Source: Ischnura elegans (Eukaryota; Arthropoda; Insecta; Odonata; Coenagrionidae). From it: a DNA stretch of 64,000 bases. This document shows positions 46,230 to 55,759 of this stretch, in pieces. Within the stretch, counting starts at the first letter, position 1. Each line of letters starts with the position of its first letter. Where the stretch lies: positions 2,604,001 through 2,668,000 of the forward strand of contig NC_060258.1 of NCBI RefSeq assembly GCF_921293095.1. The letters run 5' to 3'. Below the pieces are notes generated by a model that worked only from the letters and a program-made list of their open reading frames with translations, did not search any database and was not told where the DNA came from. The position numbers were made by a program, and so were the translations under genes.

Positions 46230-47500
46230 ATGTAGCATAAAAAATATGAAGATAACAGGAATTATTGGCATAAACAATAGTCATTTTGAAAGCATTCATA
46301 ATTTTAAAAATGCAGTAGTTTCTCAGACCGCCTGATAAATGGTATGTTTCAAAACTCCATTTACAACAAAAGCAAAAAATAATCAGCTCATTATAGCTGA
46401 CAAATGTTGGCCTCTGACACTGCCTCAAGTGACCAAAAGCTATTTCGTACACACAAACGTTGCGATATGACTATTTCCTGATGAATAGAAAAATGGAGAT
46501 TTCGTTTTAATTAGTTTCGGAAAAGCTTTCAGAAAGCGAGTAAACTTGGGAATAAGAACGAAGTATACCAAGGCAAAAATTTTTATGGAAGTAACACAAG
46601 AAATATTTGCTATCCATTCTTACAATAAATTACATTCAAACTCAGTTTGTTTATTTTATTAGAGAAAATCTGGTTCTTGGTAGGCATGCATCTTTCAAGC
46701 AAGGAAGTCCCACAATAATGAATAATTCGTGGAAAAGCATAGATTAAGTGCATTTGCAACTACATACTTACCAAATTGGTTACGCAATCTGGTTGGAATG
46801 GGCAATCACTCCTTCCTTGACTTTCCAATTACCAATACAGAAGAGGCAATCCTGGAACGTAAAATAGATTACTTTTGTTAGTGCCCCAATTTTTTTTTAG
46901 TTACCTCAGTAGACTGCAGTGTAGGCCTATGCAGGAGGGGAGGAAGACAACCCCTAAAGCCCCTGCAGTAGGTAGACCAATGGAAGACTACAGGTAGTCA
47001 CCTGGTGTCTGGATTTTTGGGAGCCAGACTTCACAGTTTGGGTTTGCCATCTTCAAGGTTGGCGAGAGCCTGAGTATTCTAAGTTAGTTCTACCTCCAAA
47101 TTCTTTATTGTAATTCACAGATCCTGTCCTTTTGCCCATCCTCCTCCAAAACTCAGACAGGTTTACGAGCCAGTGAGTAGTAAGTTGTCCGTAACCACCT
47201 ACTCTGGAGGATCAATTAACTTAAGTTAACTTATTCCTACCCTCAACCTAGCACCCCTCCCCTTCCGAGAGTTGGCAGATTTTACCCACACTGGCACCCA
47301 CAATGTCGCCCAGCACCACTTAGGACTCCTTGATAAGATATTACATTATATTCCAACTATTATTGCCAATTTTTGTAAATGTTTATATTTTCTATGTAAA
47401 TTTGTTTCTTTTTAAAAATGATAGTATTTGATGGATAGAAAATAGTAAATAGAAAAATCTTCTTCATATGGTTGACAATTTCTGATTTGTTAAACATTGG
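46230..47500. repeat. Diverged direct duplication, copy 2
   Basis: Counterpart of 42400-44510. A GC-richer segment at 46885-47340 interrupts it and has no match in copy 1. It contains GTAGACCAATGGAAGACTAC and a TTAACTTAAGTTAA palindrome but no recognisable domain or terminal pair. Confidence 0.6.
46772..46851 (-). other. Candidate 80-bp exon, copy 2
   Basis: Acceptor TTTTACGTTCCAG, exon starting GATTGCCTCT, donor GTAAGTATGT. The length is 80 bp, as in copy 1. The open frame reads DCLFCIGNWKVKEGVIAHSN then QIA and a stop. Preservation of both splice sites, exon length and the QIA-stop in two diverged copies suggests past selection or recent duplication. Confidence 0.45.
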
Positions 47501-47593
47501 CTTTCTTGAGATGCTTACTCCCTCGAATGTGCAACATTTTCATGTTAAATAGTATTTTTTTATTAAAGTCAATAATATTGGTGTTAATTAAAG

Positions 47594-48355
47594 TATGTTG
47601 GTGGTGGTTCTCCGGTATTGCTTTGTAGAAAACATTTTCACACCTCCTACTGGGAGTGTTATCAAGAGAAATTTGATTCTCTTGAAAACGCTCCCAGTAG
47701 GAGGAGTGAAACGTTGAGTGAAAATGTTGGTTAAGGTGCGTTTGGTGGGGACATGGAGCAGGTAGTCCGAAGATGGGCGTGGTACACCCTCCGTAGGGTC
47801 CTTAATCCTCAACCCTTTCCTCGACGCGTTCGCCCTCGCTGGCCCGTGTCTTGGACCCTCCCAGGGGGGGGGGCCTCCCTCCCGAAAAGTGACCGCTATG
47901 ACTGCAATTTGGAAATCAATCAATCAATCCAATAATCAAAAAATGACTGTTTGCATAGCACTCCTGTCAATCGTGCGATCAAGTACGTCTTTGAAGCGTG
48001 ATTCTGCGATGAAAAATAACGATTTTGTTAACTTTGCTAAACACGTGGCTGTGGACCACCGGAAAATGGCAACAGCGCTTTGGAATGGGCAAAGTAGCGG
48101 GCTGTTTGAATGAGTTACGAGCATGATTTTGCCATCTGGTACCGCTCATTTGCACGCCAAGGCTTCAGTTAATTTACCTTCAGTTCCACATAGTCTCCGA
48201 TTAGATAACTTGCGTCGAGATAAAGGGTCAATTATTCCCTAAGTCGGATATTGAAGGGTTAAAGCAGTCGAACTGCTTCAAAAAGTCAAAAAACACCCGA
48301 AAGGTGGATAGGTTGTGTGAGTTTTAGACGGTGATTGCGAGTCCCTTTACGTATT
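47594..48355 (+). repeat. Long inverted arm, left copy
   Basis: Nearly identical, inverted, to 55088-55757. The outer end is TATGTTGGTGGTGGTTCTC and the inner end is GAGTCCCTTTACGTATT. It contains an (ATCA)n-type tail after GCAATTTGGAA near 47905-47930, like a LINE 3' tail, and a 57-codon peptide (MTVCIALLSIVRSSTSLKRD ...) identical in both arms. The left arm is interrupted by a hairpin near 47643. Sequence beyond the inner end (to about 48460) matches 49930-50130 inverted. Confidence 0.85.
47643..47704. repeat. Small perfect-stem hairpin inserted in the left arm
   Basis: CCTCCTACTGGGAG (47643-47656) pairs with CTCCCAGTAGGAGG (47691-47704), with further pairing inward (TCAAGAGAA/TTCTCTTGA). 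The right arm lacks an extra segment of about 90 bp here (…AAAACATTTT joins GGTTAAGG directly), so this is an insertion, possibly a tiny foldback element. Confidence 0.8.
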
Positions 48356-48489
48356 TTCTCCAGAGAAATGAAATAAAATTGTTGCAAAGTTCTTTGTATA
48401 TAAGGAATCTTAACTGCTGACAAAAATGCACCCCATTAATGATCATTCATTCAAAGAGGCGCTGCCAGGTACGGTAAAATTCTTTACTT

Positions 48490-48730
48490 CTTGTTAATCT
48501 TGTTAGTGTTAATACCTCATCGATAAACTCGAATGGAAATCTCTATAAGACCGCAGACTGAAAAATAAACTTAGCCTAATTGATAAATTCAAGAGACATG
48601 TATTTTCTGGCGAAGGTAGACATATCTTACCAACGCCAGCATACCACGTAGATCGAATCATAAAAAAATATATGAGAGATAGACTGTGGAACAGACAGAT
48701 TCAGAATTTTTTTCACAATTTATAAGAGAC
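48490..48730 (+). mobile_element. Jockey-like LINE C-terminal fragment
   Basis: Plus-strand frames read LSLIDKFKRHVFSGEGRHIL, PTPAYHVDRIIKKYM and DRLWNRQIQNFF. They match the fragments at 18835-19020 and 50965-51060 (VFSDEVSHIL-RAPPYYRK). It is a decayed piece of the region after the reverse transcriptase of a non-LTR element. 48731-49160 shows nothing recognisable. Confidence 0.55.
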
Positions 48731-49159
48731 TGTACAGACAGCATTAGAACTCACAAATAGATTACATGAGTTATATTGTAGCTTATAACTTACTTAAACA
48801 TTAATGCATGTTTCTAAATTTTCACGACGGCTCATAATGCTTGAAAAAATGCTTGACAAATTTATATTGATAAAAGAAGACTATAATGAACAATGTAAAA
48901 CAATTGACCCAGTATAATTTGATTTTATTACCTTTTCTAAAAACTTACTGAATGGCCGTCGTATCTCACTTTGTCGTCGCCCTTTCCTAGTATTTTTTTT
49001 ACAACACCCAATTTACTTAATACCTGTTATTTCCCGAATATATTTTATTCCACGATAGATGATTTTTGAGGTTTCACATGATCTGCGCTTCCTGAATCCA
49101 TGTTGACCTCTCATTAAAGTTTTGCGCGTCTAGGTGTTTAATTAATAAGCTGAATACGG

Positions 49160-49390
49160 TGTGTTCATCTACATCTACATAATAACCTGCCAGCCCCCTC
49201 TAGGGTGTTTGGCAGGGGGTGATAAATCACCAGCATGCAGCACGCATTAAGTTTTACGAAGGTTAGTAGGTTACACTAAAAGTCATTTTTATCTACTTAT
49301 GCGTCTATCGCTACCGTTATAATTTCTTATTGATCGTGGAAAAAATCGATCGTTTTACCTTCAACTTCCCGGACATAAGACCATGATGCT
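49160..49390 (-). mobile_element. LINE 3' tail (minus strand)
   Basis: Read on the minus strand it ends CACCCTAGAGGGGGCTGGCAG, GTTATTATGTAGATGTAGATG, a typical insect jockey-like LINE 3' end with a GATGTA repeat tail. It is similar to 54930-54962 on the plus strand. 49391-49920 holds no other recognised feature apart from an 85-codon ORF of unknown identity. Confidence 0.6.
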
Positions 49391-49929
49391 CTTGAGTTAT
49401 TCCGTAACTGCTCTACTAGTGTTTTTCTTTTAAAATTCGTGAATGCATTCCTGAACGCTTCCTTCGTGGCGGCTTGGGACAACTATATTGTTCATTTATT
49501 AACTCAACGATTCAAGATTCAACCCTGGTCTCTGTTACGGTTACCGCTTGGCTGACGATTGAATTCTTTATAGCTATAAATACTCCACCTCCAGCTCGAT
49601 TCCTCCAGCTAGATTTTTATTCGATCGCAATCTTACCAAGATCCGGGCAACATTGGTTAGTATCAATGTACAGTATTGATACTATTGTACTGTTCCGATT
49701 AATGCTCAGAATTTCGGCAAAGACGGATTAAGTTCATTGTATGAATTGCTGTCTCATATGCCCATGGAAAAATTATGTTTGTTTTGGAGTTATCCTTTAG
49801 ACTAGTTTAGCTAATTTTTTGCTACCTGCTCGAAACCCAAGGTAGTCTTGACCGACTTTCATTAGGCTGAGAGTCCAGATAGGAATTTCCGACATCGCCT
49901 TCATTCCTGCTACCCTCCATGTATAATGC

Positions 49930-50205
49930 AAATTGCACTACATTTTGGATGGTCATTAATGGGGTGCATTTTTTTTAGCGCTTTAGAGTCCATATCTACA
50001 AAAAACTTTGCTGCAATGGCTGAAAGAGGACTGAGTAGTATATGTGAGCATTTATGTGTGACAAATTCAAAGAATACCTGTCAGTGCGATAGTTAAAGTA
50101 TTCTTAAAAAATTTCTTTCCTTTCTCTGGGGAGAATATATAAAGGGCCTCGCAATCACCGTCTAAAACTCACGCAGCCTTACCACCTCTAGGGTGTTTGG
50201 CATGT
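49930..50205 (-). repeat. Third, partial copy of the long-arm repeat
   Basis: AAAGGGCCTCGCAATCACCG (50146-50165), TCTAAAACTCACGCAGCC and, inverted, ATGCACCCCATTAATGA match the inner end of the left arm and the adjoining 48360-48460, but are more diverged. It ends against a CCTCTAGGGTGTTTGGCA LINE-tail scrap at about 50187-50204. Confidence 0.6.
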
Positions 50206-50464
50206 GACAATTATTTGCTATAGCGTTATTATTACAGCGCTATTTACCTGTACCTCTCTTACAAATAATCAGAAAGCCTTAGGGCTAAAATAATGGCCAT
50301 ATTTGCCCATTATTTTTCGTTTGAATTCATTCGATGCCCCCAGAAGAGTTTCCTTTGTATCATTTTTCGATTTTAATAATTGTCCCGCATTTATTTTATT
50401 TTCACACAAGAAAGATCTACACGTGTCTTTTTCATTTTTGCGCGAGAAATTAACTACTTCTCCC

Positions 50465-50590
50465 TCATTAGACTCCATGTAGAATACGCTGTCAGTGTTT
50501 GGGATCCTCGTGAAATAGGCTTAAAAAAGAGTTAGAACGCGTGCAAAGAGGAGCTACCAGGTTCGTAAAAAATCATTACGATAGTCTTGG
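50465..50590 (+). mobile_element. Jockey-like LINE fragment, left piece
   Basis: The plus frame reads VEYAVSVWDPREIGLKKELE then RVQRGATRFVKNHYDSLG, the motif after the reverse transcriptase in jockey-like elements. It appears to continue after the RTE fragment, at 50965-51060 (VFSDEVSHILRAPPYYRKSD), suggesting the RTE piece inserted into it. Confidence 0.65.
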
Positions 50591-50597
50591 GTGACTG

Positions 50598-50960
50598 TTG
50601 CATACTTCACATACGATGTGGATACGGAAAAGAATGAAGAAGGTAAGATGGACGGAGAGTAAAAGGAACAACGAAGTGCTGGATATGGTTGGCGAGGAAA
50701 GACAGCTTTTAGATGAGGTACGGAGGTGTCAGAATGTATGGATGGTGCGAATACTTAGCGGGGATGTTGAAAATTGTGTTAGAGGGTAGAATGCTAGGGA
50801 AACGAGGAGGGAAGGAAAAGAAAAGGATTTTTAGATAGATTAAACGGGAGTAAGCCATACAGTGAATTGAAGAAGGTAGCGCTCGACGGAAAGTGAGGCT
50901 TCCAAATCACTTCTTTAGTACTCCATGGAAACCTACCTTAATCGGTAGAATACTATAATA
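50598..50960 (+). mobile_element. RTE-like LINE 3' fragment
   Basis: The plus frame contains MWIRKRMKKVRWTESKRNNE, VLDMVGEERQLLDEVRR and RMLGKRG, matching the C-terminus of the minus-strand RTE-like element at 52109-52459. Its 3' end (ACTCCATGGAAACCTACCTTAAT) also matches that element's 3' end. It is strongly 5'-truncated, as is usual for LINE insertions. Confidence 0.7.
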
Positions 50961-50964
50961 ATAT

Positions 50965-51060
50965 ATGATAAATTAAAGAGCAGTGTATTTTCCGACGAAG
51001 TTAGCCATATATTACGAGCGCCACCATACTACAGGAAATCAGATTATATAAATAAACTCG
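50965..51060 (+). mobile_element. Jockey-like LINE fragment, right piece
   Basis: The plus frame reads SSVFSDEVSHILRAPPYYRK then SDYINKL, similar to 48590-48660. It is the likely continuation of the piece at 50465-50590. Confidence 0.5.
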
Positions 51061-51420
51061 CTTAGCTCGCTGGGGGGGCTCTGCGAGTGATGAAATGTAG
51101 TTAGTTGTTATTATTTCGTCTCGTGAAAGTTATACTTGTAAGTGTCCTTGAAAGTTATACTTGTAACCATATAAGTGCTTTCACGTTTGAAATGCCATGA
51201 GGAACTTTTACGTGCGATGGAATCAATGATACCAGTTTTTATTAAAGACTAACTGAAATAATGTAATATTTATGTCCCTTTTGGAACTACGTTATTGGTA
51301 ACGAATGTTTGCAGGTAATCGTATTGGAATTCATGCTGGATTTTACACCTTGTAATTACATGTGATTTATAAACAGCGAAACCTTCCTTATTTAATATAA
51401 TAGTCAACATACAGTTTATA

Positions 51421-52088
51421 ATAGGGTAGCTTCCTTCATCAAAGAAAACGAAAGGCATTGATTGCGATTCGTTGCCCACCATTAGTGTCTTCATAATATA
51501 CAAATTATTTCGTTTTAGAAATACCGGTTTAGACTAATGGCAATGGTCCATTTTTATCCTCATTTGAAAAGGGCCAGATGGGCGCCAATGCGATGCCACT
51601 CCACGTGACGTCACAGGGACCTAGTTTCTATAGGAGAAGATAGGAGTTATACATCGTCTGAGGTTACCAATGCTTGCACGAGGCGCAGAGCTAAGGGAAA
51701 CTAGTCTTAATTATCACTTATTAAAATTGGCTAAGGTCGGAAAGTTTTCCACGTTTGATAAGGTATTAATAATCCTAATTTAAGCCAAGCGCTACCAGCC
51801 AGCAGGGTACTCAGCTACCCGCTAGCAGCCTGCGTCGTATCAGGGCTAAGCCTCGCTTCAAGGTCACCTCACAGGGCGGCAGCGGGAACCAGAAATACGT
51901 CGTACGGAGAGATTTCCCGGCATTCATACTTACGCGTCGCGTTTTCGCGCGCTTGAAAATTTTCACTTTTTATTTAATCGTGAAAAATAGATATCGCCAT
52001 TTAAAAATCTAAAAGCGTGAAATACGTAATCCAGGAGTAATAATCTTTCTATTAAGGCAATAAAAAAATAATAGGAAACCACCCTATT
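51421..52088 (-). mobile_element. MITE copy C (TAGGGTGGTTTCC family)
   Basis: Inverted relative to copies A and B. The ends are AATAGGGTAGCTTCC on the left and GGAAACCACCCTATT on the right. It abuts the 3' end of the RTE-like element at 52089, so it inserted into or beside that element's tail. GTGACGTCAC and GACGCGTCGCGTTTTCGCG-like internal blocks are shared with copies A and B. Confidence 0.8.
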
Positions 52089-54490
52089 ATTAAGATTAAG
52101 GTAGGTTTCTATGGAGTACTAATGAAGTGATTTGGGAGACTCCCTATCCTTCCAGCGCTGCCTTCACTGTAAGGCCTATTTCCTTTCAATTTTTCTAAAA
52201 CCCCTATTCTTTTCCTTCCCCTACCTCGTTTCCCCAACATTCTACCCTCTAACACCTTTTTCAACATCCCCTCCCCGCTAATTATTCGCTCCATCCATAA
52301 ATTCTGTCTCTTCCGTACCTCATCTAAAAGCTGCCTCTCCTCACCCACCATGTCCAGCACTTCGTCGTTCCTTTTCCTCTTCGTCCATTTCACCCTCTCC
52401 ATTCTTCTCCACACCCACATCTCGGATGCCTCCAATCTTCTCTCGTCTTCTTTCCTCAATGTTCACGTTTCCGCACCGTGGAGCGCTACACTCCAGATCA
52501 AACTCTTCACTAACCTTTTCTTTAAACTCTTAAATAACAATCCTCTCAGAATTTCCTTCCTATTCACGAACGCCTCCATTGCTAATGCAATTCTCTTCCT
52601 AATGTCCTTACTACCGTATCCGTTTTCCTCTAACGTACTGCCTAAAAAGTTGAACTGCTCAACCTGTTCAAATTTTTCACCTCCCACCTTTGTCTTAAGT
52701 CTCACATTCCTCGCTCGTGATGCTTTACAAAACCACATAACCTTAGTTTTCTTGTGATTAATCCTCATCCCATACTCCTCGCAACGCTCGTATAACGCAT
52801 TCACTAGAGCCTGAAGCCCCCTCGCTGACTGGCTAATCAACGCCTGATCATCCGCGAATCTCACTGATTTGAACATCGTTCCTCCCACTTTTATTCCAGC
52901 TTCTAACTGTTCCCACGCTTCTCTTAACATCTCCTCAGCGCATACGATAAAAAGTAGGCATACGCGGCGATAGAGGACAGCCTTGCTTCGCACCTCGGCC
53001 AATGCTTACCCACCCAGGTTCTCCGTTCGCTACCCACACTTGCGCAGTCTGGGCCATATACAGATTACAAATTAGTCGTCTATCCCTCCAATATACACTT
53101 ATTCTCTTGAGGATTTCCATTAACTCTAACCAGTTCAAGCTATCTAACGCTTCTTCAAAATCCACTGAACAGGCATATGCGTCCTGGTCATATTCTAGGT
53201 TCCTCTCCACCAGGGACCTCATTATCGCTATTGCATCACGAGTTGACTTCCCTTTTCTGAAACCAAACAGATCTTCGCCCGAATACTCGTTTTCCCTCGC
53301 CTCCATTCGTCTGTTCAATACCCTAAGCACCACTTTCGTCGCATGCGATATTAGGGTGGTAGTCCTGTAATCTCAGCATCCCACAGCTTTCTTTTTCAGT
53401 AGCGGAATTAAAACCGTCTTCACGAAATCCTCCGGCCAACATCCCTCCTCATATATCCTGCGTACTAGTTTGAAAAACCTTTTCTTAACTTCCTTCCCTA
53501 GATTCTTCAGAAGCTCACACGGGATATTGTTCACACCTACTGCTTTACTAGCCTTAATATAACGAAGTGATTTCTCTATTTCCGAATCTAATATCCCCGG
53601 CCCAAAATTATCCTCCCCCACTTCTCTTTCCTCCTCTAAAATCAATCTCTCCGGTCTGTTCCTTCCTTCATAGAGATCCTCCAAGTATTCTTTCCATCTA
53701 CTCTATACATCTTCTCGCTCGGTTAGCATCCTTACATCTTAAGCCTTAATGTTAGACATGGCTTGTCCTCTTTTGCCGCCCGATAGCGACTTAACTTTGG
53801 CGTACAACGCGCCTACTTCTCCATCCTTCTGGAACTTTTCCATTTCCTCAAACTGTCTTTTCCACCAATCCTCCCTTGCCCTCTTAGTTTCACGACGTAA
53901 TCGATTATTCAATTCCCTATACATTCTTTTGCCCTGTTCTGTGTCCAAGTTCTTCCACTTCCTTCTTTCCTCCATTTCTTTTACCATTCCCTCCGTAATC
54001 CAAGGCTTCTTTAACCTTCTGCGGTCAACATAGCCAATTGACTTCTCCGCCGCATTGACTATTCCCGTTTTAATATTATCCCACCCTTCCTCTTCAGTCT
54101 GTGTACTTCCAGTCTCCCGTATACTAATGTACACTTGTTCCTGATATCCTCCCCTTCAGGTTCTTTCTACGTTCCATTTCTTTGCCTTTCTAACTTTAGT
54201 ACATAAGTGTTTTGAATCTTACGTTGCATTTCGTAAGTAATAGGTTGTTGTCTGAAGCTGCATCTGCTGCTGGGTAGCTGTGTGAGTTTTTAACACTATT
54301 CCTAAACCTCTGTCTTGCCATAATTTGGTCTATTTGATATCTCCCTACATCCCCTGGACTTTTCCATGTGTACCTTCGCCCTTTATTATGATTGAACCAC
54401 GTGTTTGTGATGAATAACTTGTTTCTCCTGCTAAATTCTGTTGCTTTCTCATCCCTGTCGTTCCGAATTCCTAATCCAAATTCTCCACAC
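52089..54490 (-). mobile_element. RTE/BovB-like non-LTR retrotransposon, 5'-truncated and broken
   Basis: On the minus strand, in order: the end of an endonuclease domain (GLGIRNDRDEKATEF, RRYTWKSPGD, YQIDQIMA; 54230-54490), a linker (53739-54134), then reverse transcriptase (FGFRKGKSTRDAI at about 53265; AKQGCPLSP; FADDQALISQ at about 52850) and a C-terminal WVWRRMERVKWT block (52109-52459). Frames shift several times and there are stops, so it is inactive. The FADD box is the polymerase active site. The 3' end is shared with 50598-50960. Confidence 0.8.
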
Positions 54491-54965
54491 CTTGAATATG
54501 CAGCGAGTGTATGGGATCCGGTACCGAAAGACTTAATCCGCGATCTGAATAAAATACAAAGGAAGGCTGCGCATTTCGTCAAAAACTGCTACGGGCGTAC
54601 AGACAGCGTTTCGCAGATGTTAAGCTAATAATACTGGGAGCCGCTGGAGACTCGCAGGCTGCGCACTAAGCTTAGATTGCTTGAACAATTGAGAATAGAT
54701 GTCTTTAAGGGCGACACGTAGAACAAAATATCAAAGACAAACTATATTTCCAGGCCCGATAGAAGCGATAAATTAAGAGAGATGTTTTGCCGAACGGATA
54801 GACATAGGAATTCGTTTTTCCCCCGGACCATAAAAGACTTAAATAAATGCTAGTCACAACTTTGTAGAGCTCTTCATTTTTTATACGTAGACGGCTGGTA
54901 TCCTGACACCCCATTCCACACGCCTTTTAGGCCGCTTGCGGGGTATAATGTAGATGTAGATGAAC
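54490..54965 (+). mobile_element. Jockey-like LINE 3' fragment
   Basis: The plus frame reads EYAASVWDPVPKDLIRDLNK, IQRKAAHFVKNCYGRTDSVS and QML, then after two stops EPLETRRLRTKLRLLEQL and RTIKDLN. It ends with GGCCGCTTGCGGGGTATAAT and GTAGATGTAGATG, the LINE tail. It abuts the RTE-like element head to head at about 54490. Confidence 0.75.
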
Positions 54966-55087
54966 CATGAGGTATAAAATATGTGCCTTGTGGTCAATAA
55001 TAACAGCCTCAGTTCTGATTTCGCACTCGCTGCCAAGAGGTCAAGGTTGTTGTTACCCCTGGTAGATGTATTTTGCATAATAATATA

Positions 55088-55757
55088 ATACGTAAAGGGA
55101 CTCGCAGTCACCGTCTAAAAATCACACAACCTATCCACCTTTCGGGTGTTTTTTGACTTTTTGAAGCAGTTCGACTGCTTTAACCCTTCAATATCCGTCA
55201 TAGGGAATAATTGACCCTTTATCTCGACGCAGGTTATCTAATCGGAGACTATGTGGAACTGAAGGTAAATTAACTGAAGCCTTGGCGTGCAAATGAGCGG
55301 TACCAGATGGCAAAATCATGCTCGTAACTCATTCAAACAGCCCGCTACTTTGCCCATTCCAAAGCGCTGTTGCCATTTTCCGGTGGTCCACAGCCACGTG
55401 TTTAGCAAAGTTAACAAAATCGTTATTTTTCATCGCAGAATCACGCTTCAAAGACGTACTTGATCGCACGATTGACAGGAGTGCTATGCAAACAGTCATT
55501 TTTTGATTATTGGATTGATTGATTGATTTCCAAATTGCAGTCATAGCGGTCACTTTTCGGGAGGGAGGCCCCCCCCCTGGGAGGGTCCAAGACACGGGCC
55601 AGCGAGGGCGAACGCGTCGAGGAAAGGGTTGAGGATTAAGGACCCTACGGAGGGTGTACCACGCCCATCTTCGGACTACCTGCTTCATGTCCCCACCAAA
55701 CGCACCTTAACCAAAATGTTTTCTACATACCAATACCCGAGAACCACCACCAACATA
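55088..55757 (-). repeat. Long inverted arm, right copy
   Basis: Nearly identical inverted copy of 47594-48355, without the hairpin insertion. A 119-codon minus-strand ORF (55329-55688) runs through it and its last 57 codons equal the left arm's peptide. No known domain is seen and part of it covers the LINE-like (ATTG)n tail, so I do not treat it as a gene. Confidence 0.85.
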
Positions 55758-55759
55758 GG

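Noticed and set aside
52350-54033. Plus-strand ORFs of 94-135 codons
   Set aside because: They are antisense shadows of the minus-strand RTE-like element.
55329-55688. A 119-codon ORF in the right arm as a gene
   Set aside because: It runs through a LINE-like (ATTG)n tail and has no known domain. In the left arm the same region is split into different frames; only the last 57 codons agree, which near-identical DNA explains.
47594-55757. A Polinton/Maverick-like element bounded by long inverted repeats
   Set aside because: No DNA polymerase B, integrase, protease or packaging ATPase is visible between the arms. The interior is LINE and MITE fragments and a third partial arm copy exists.
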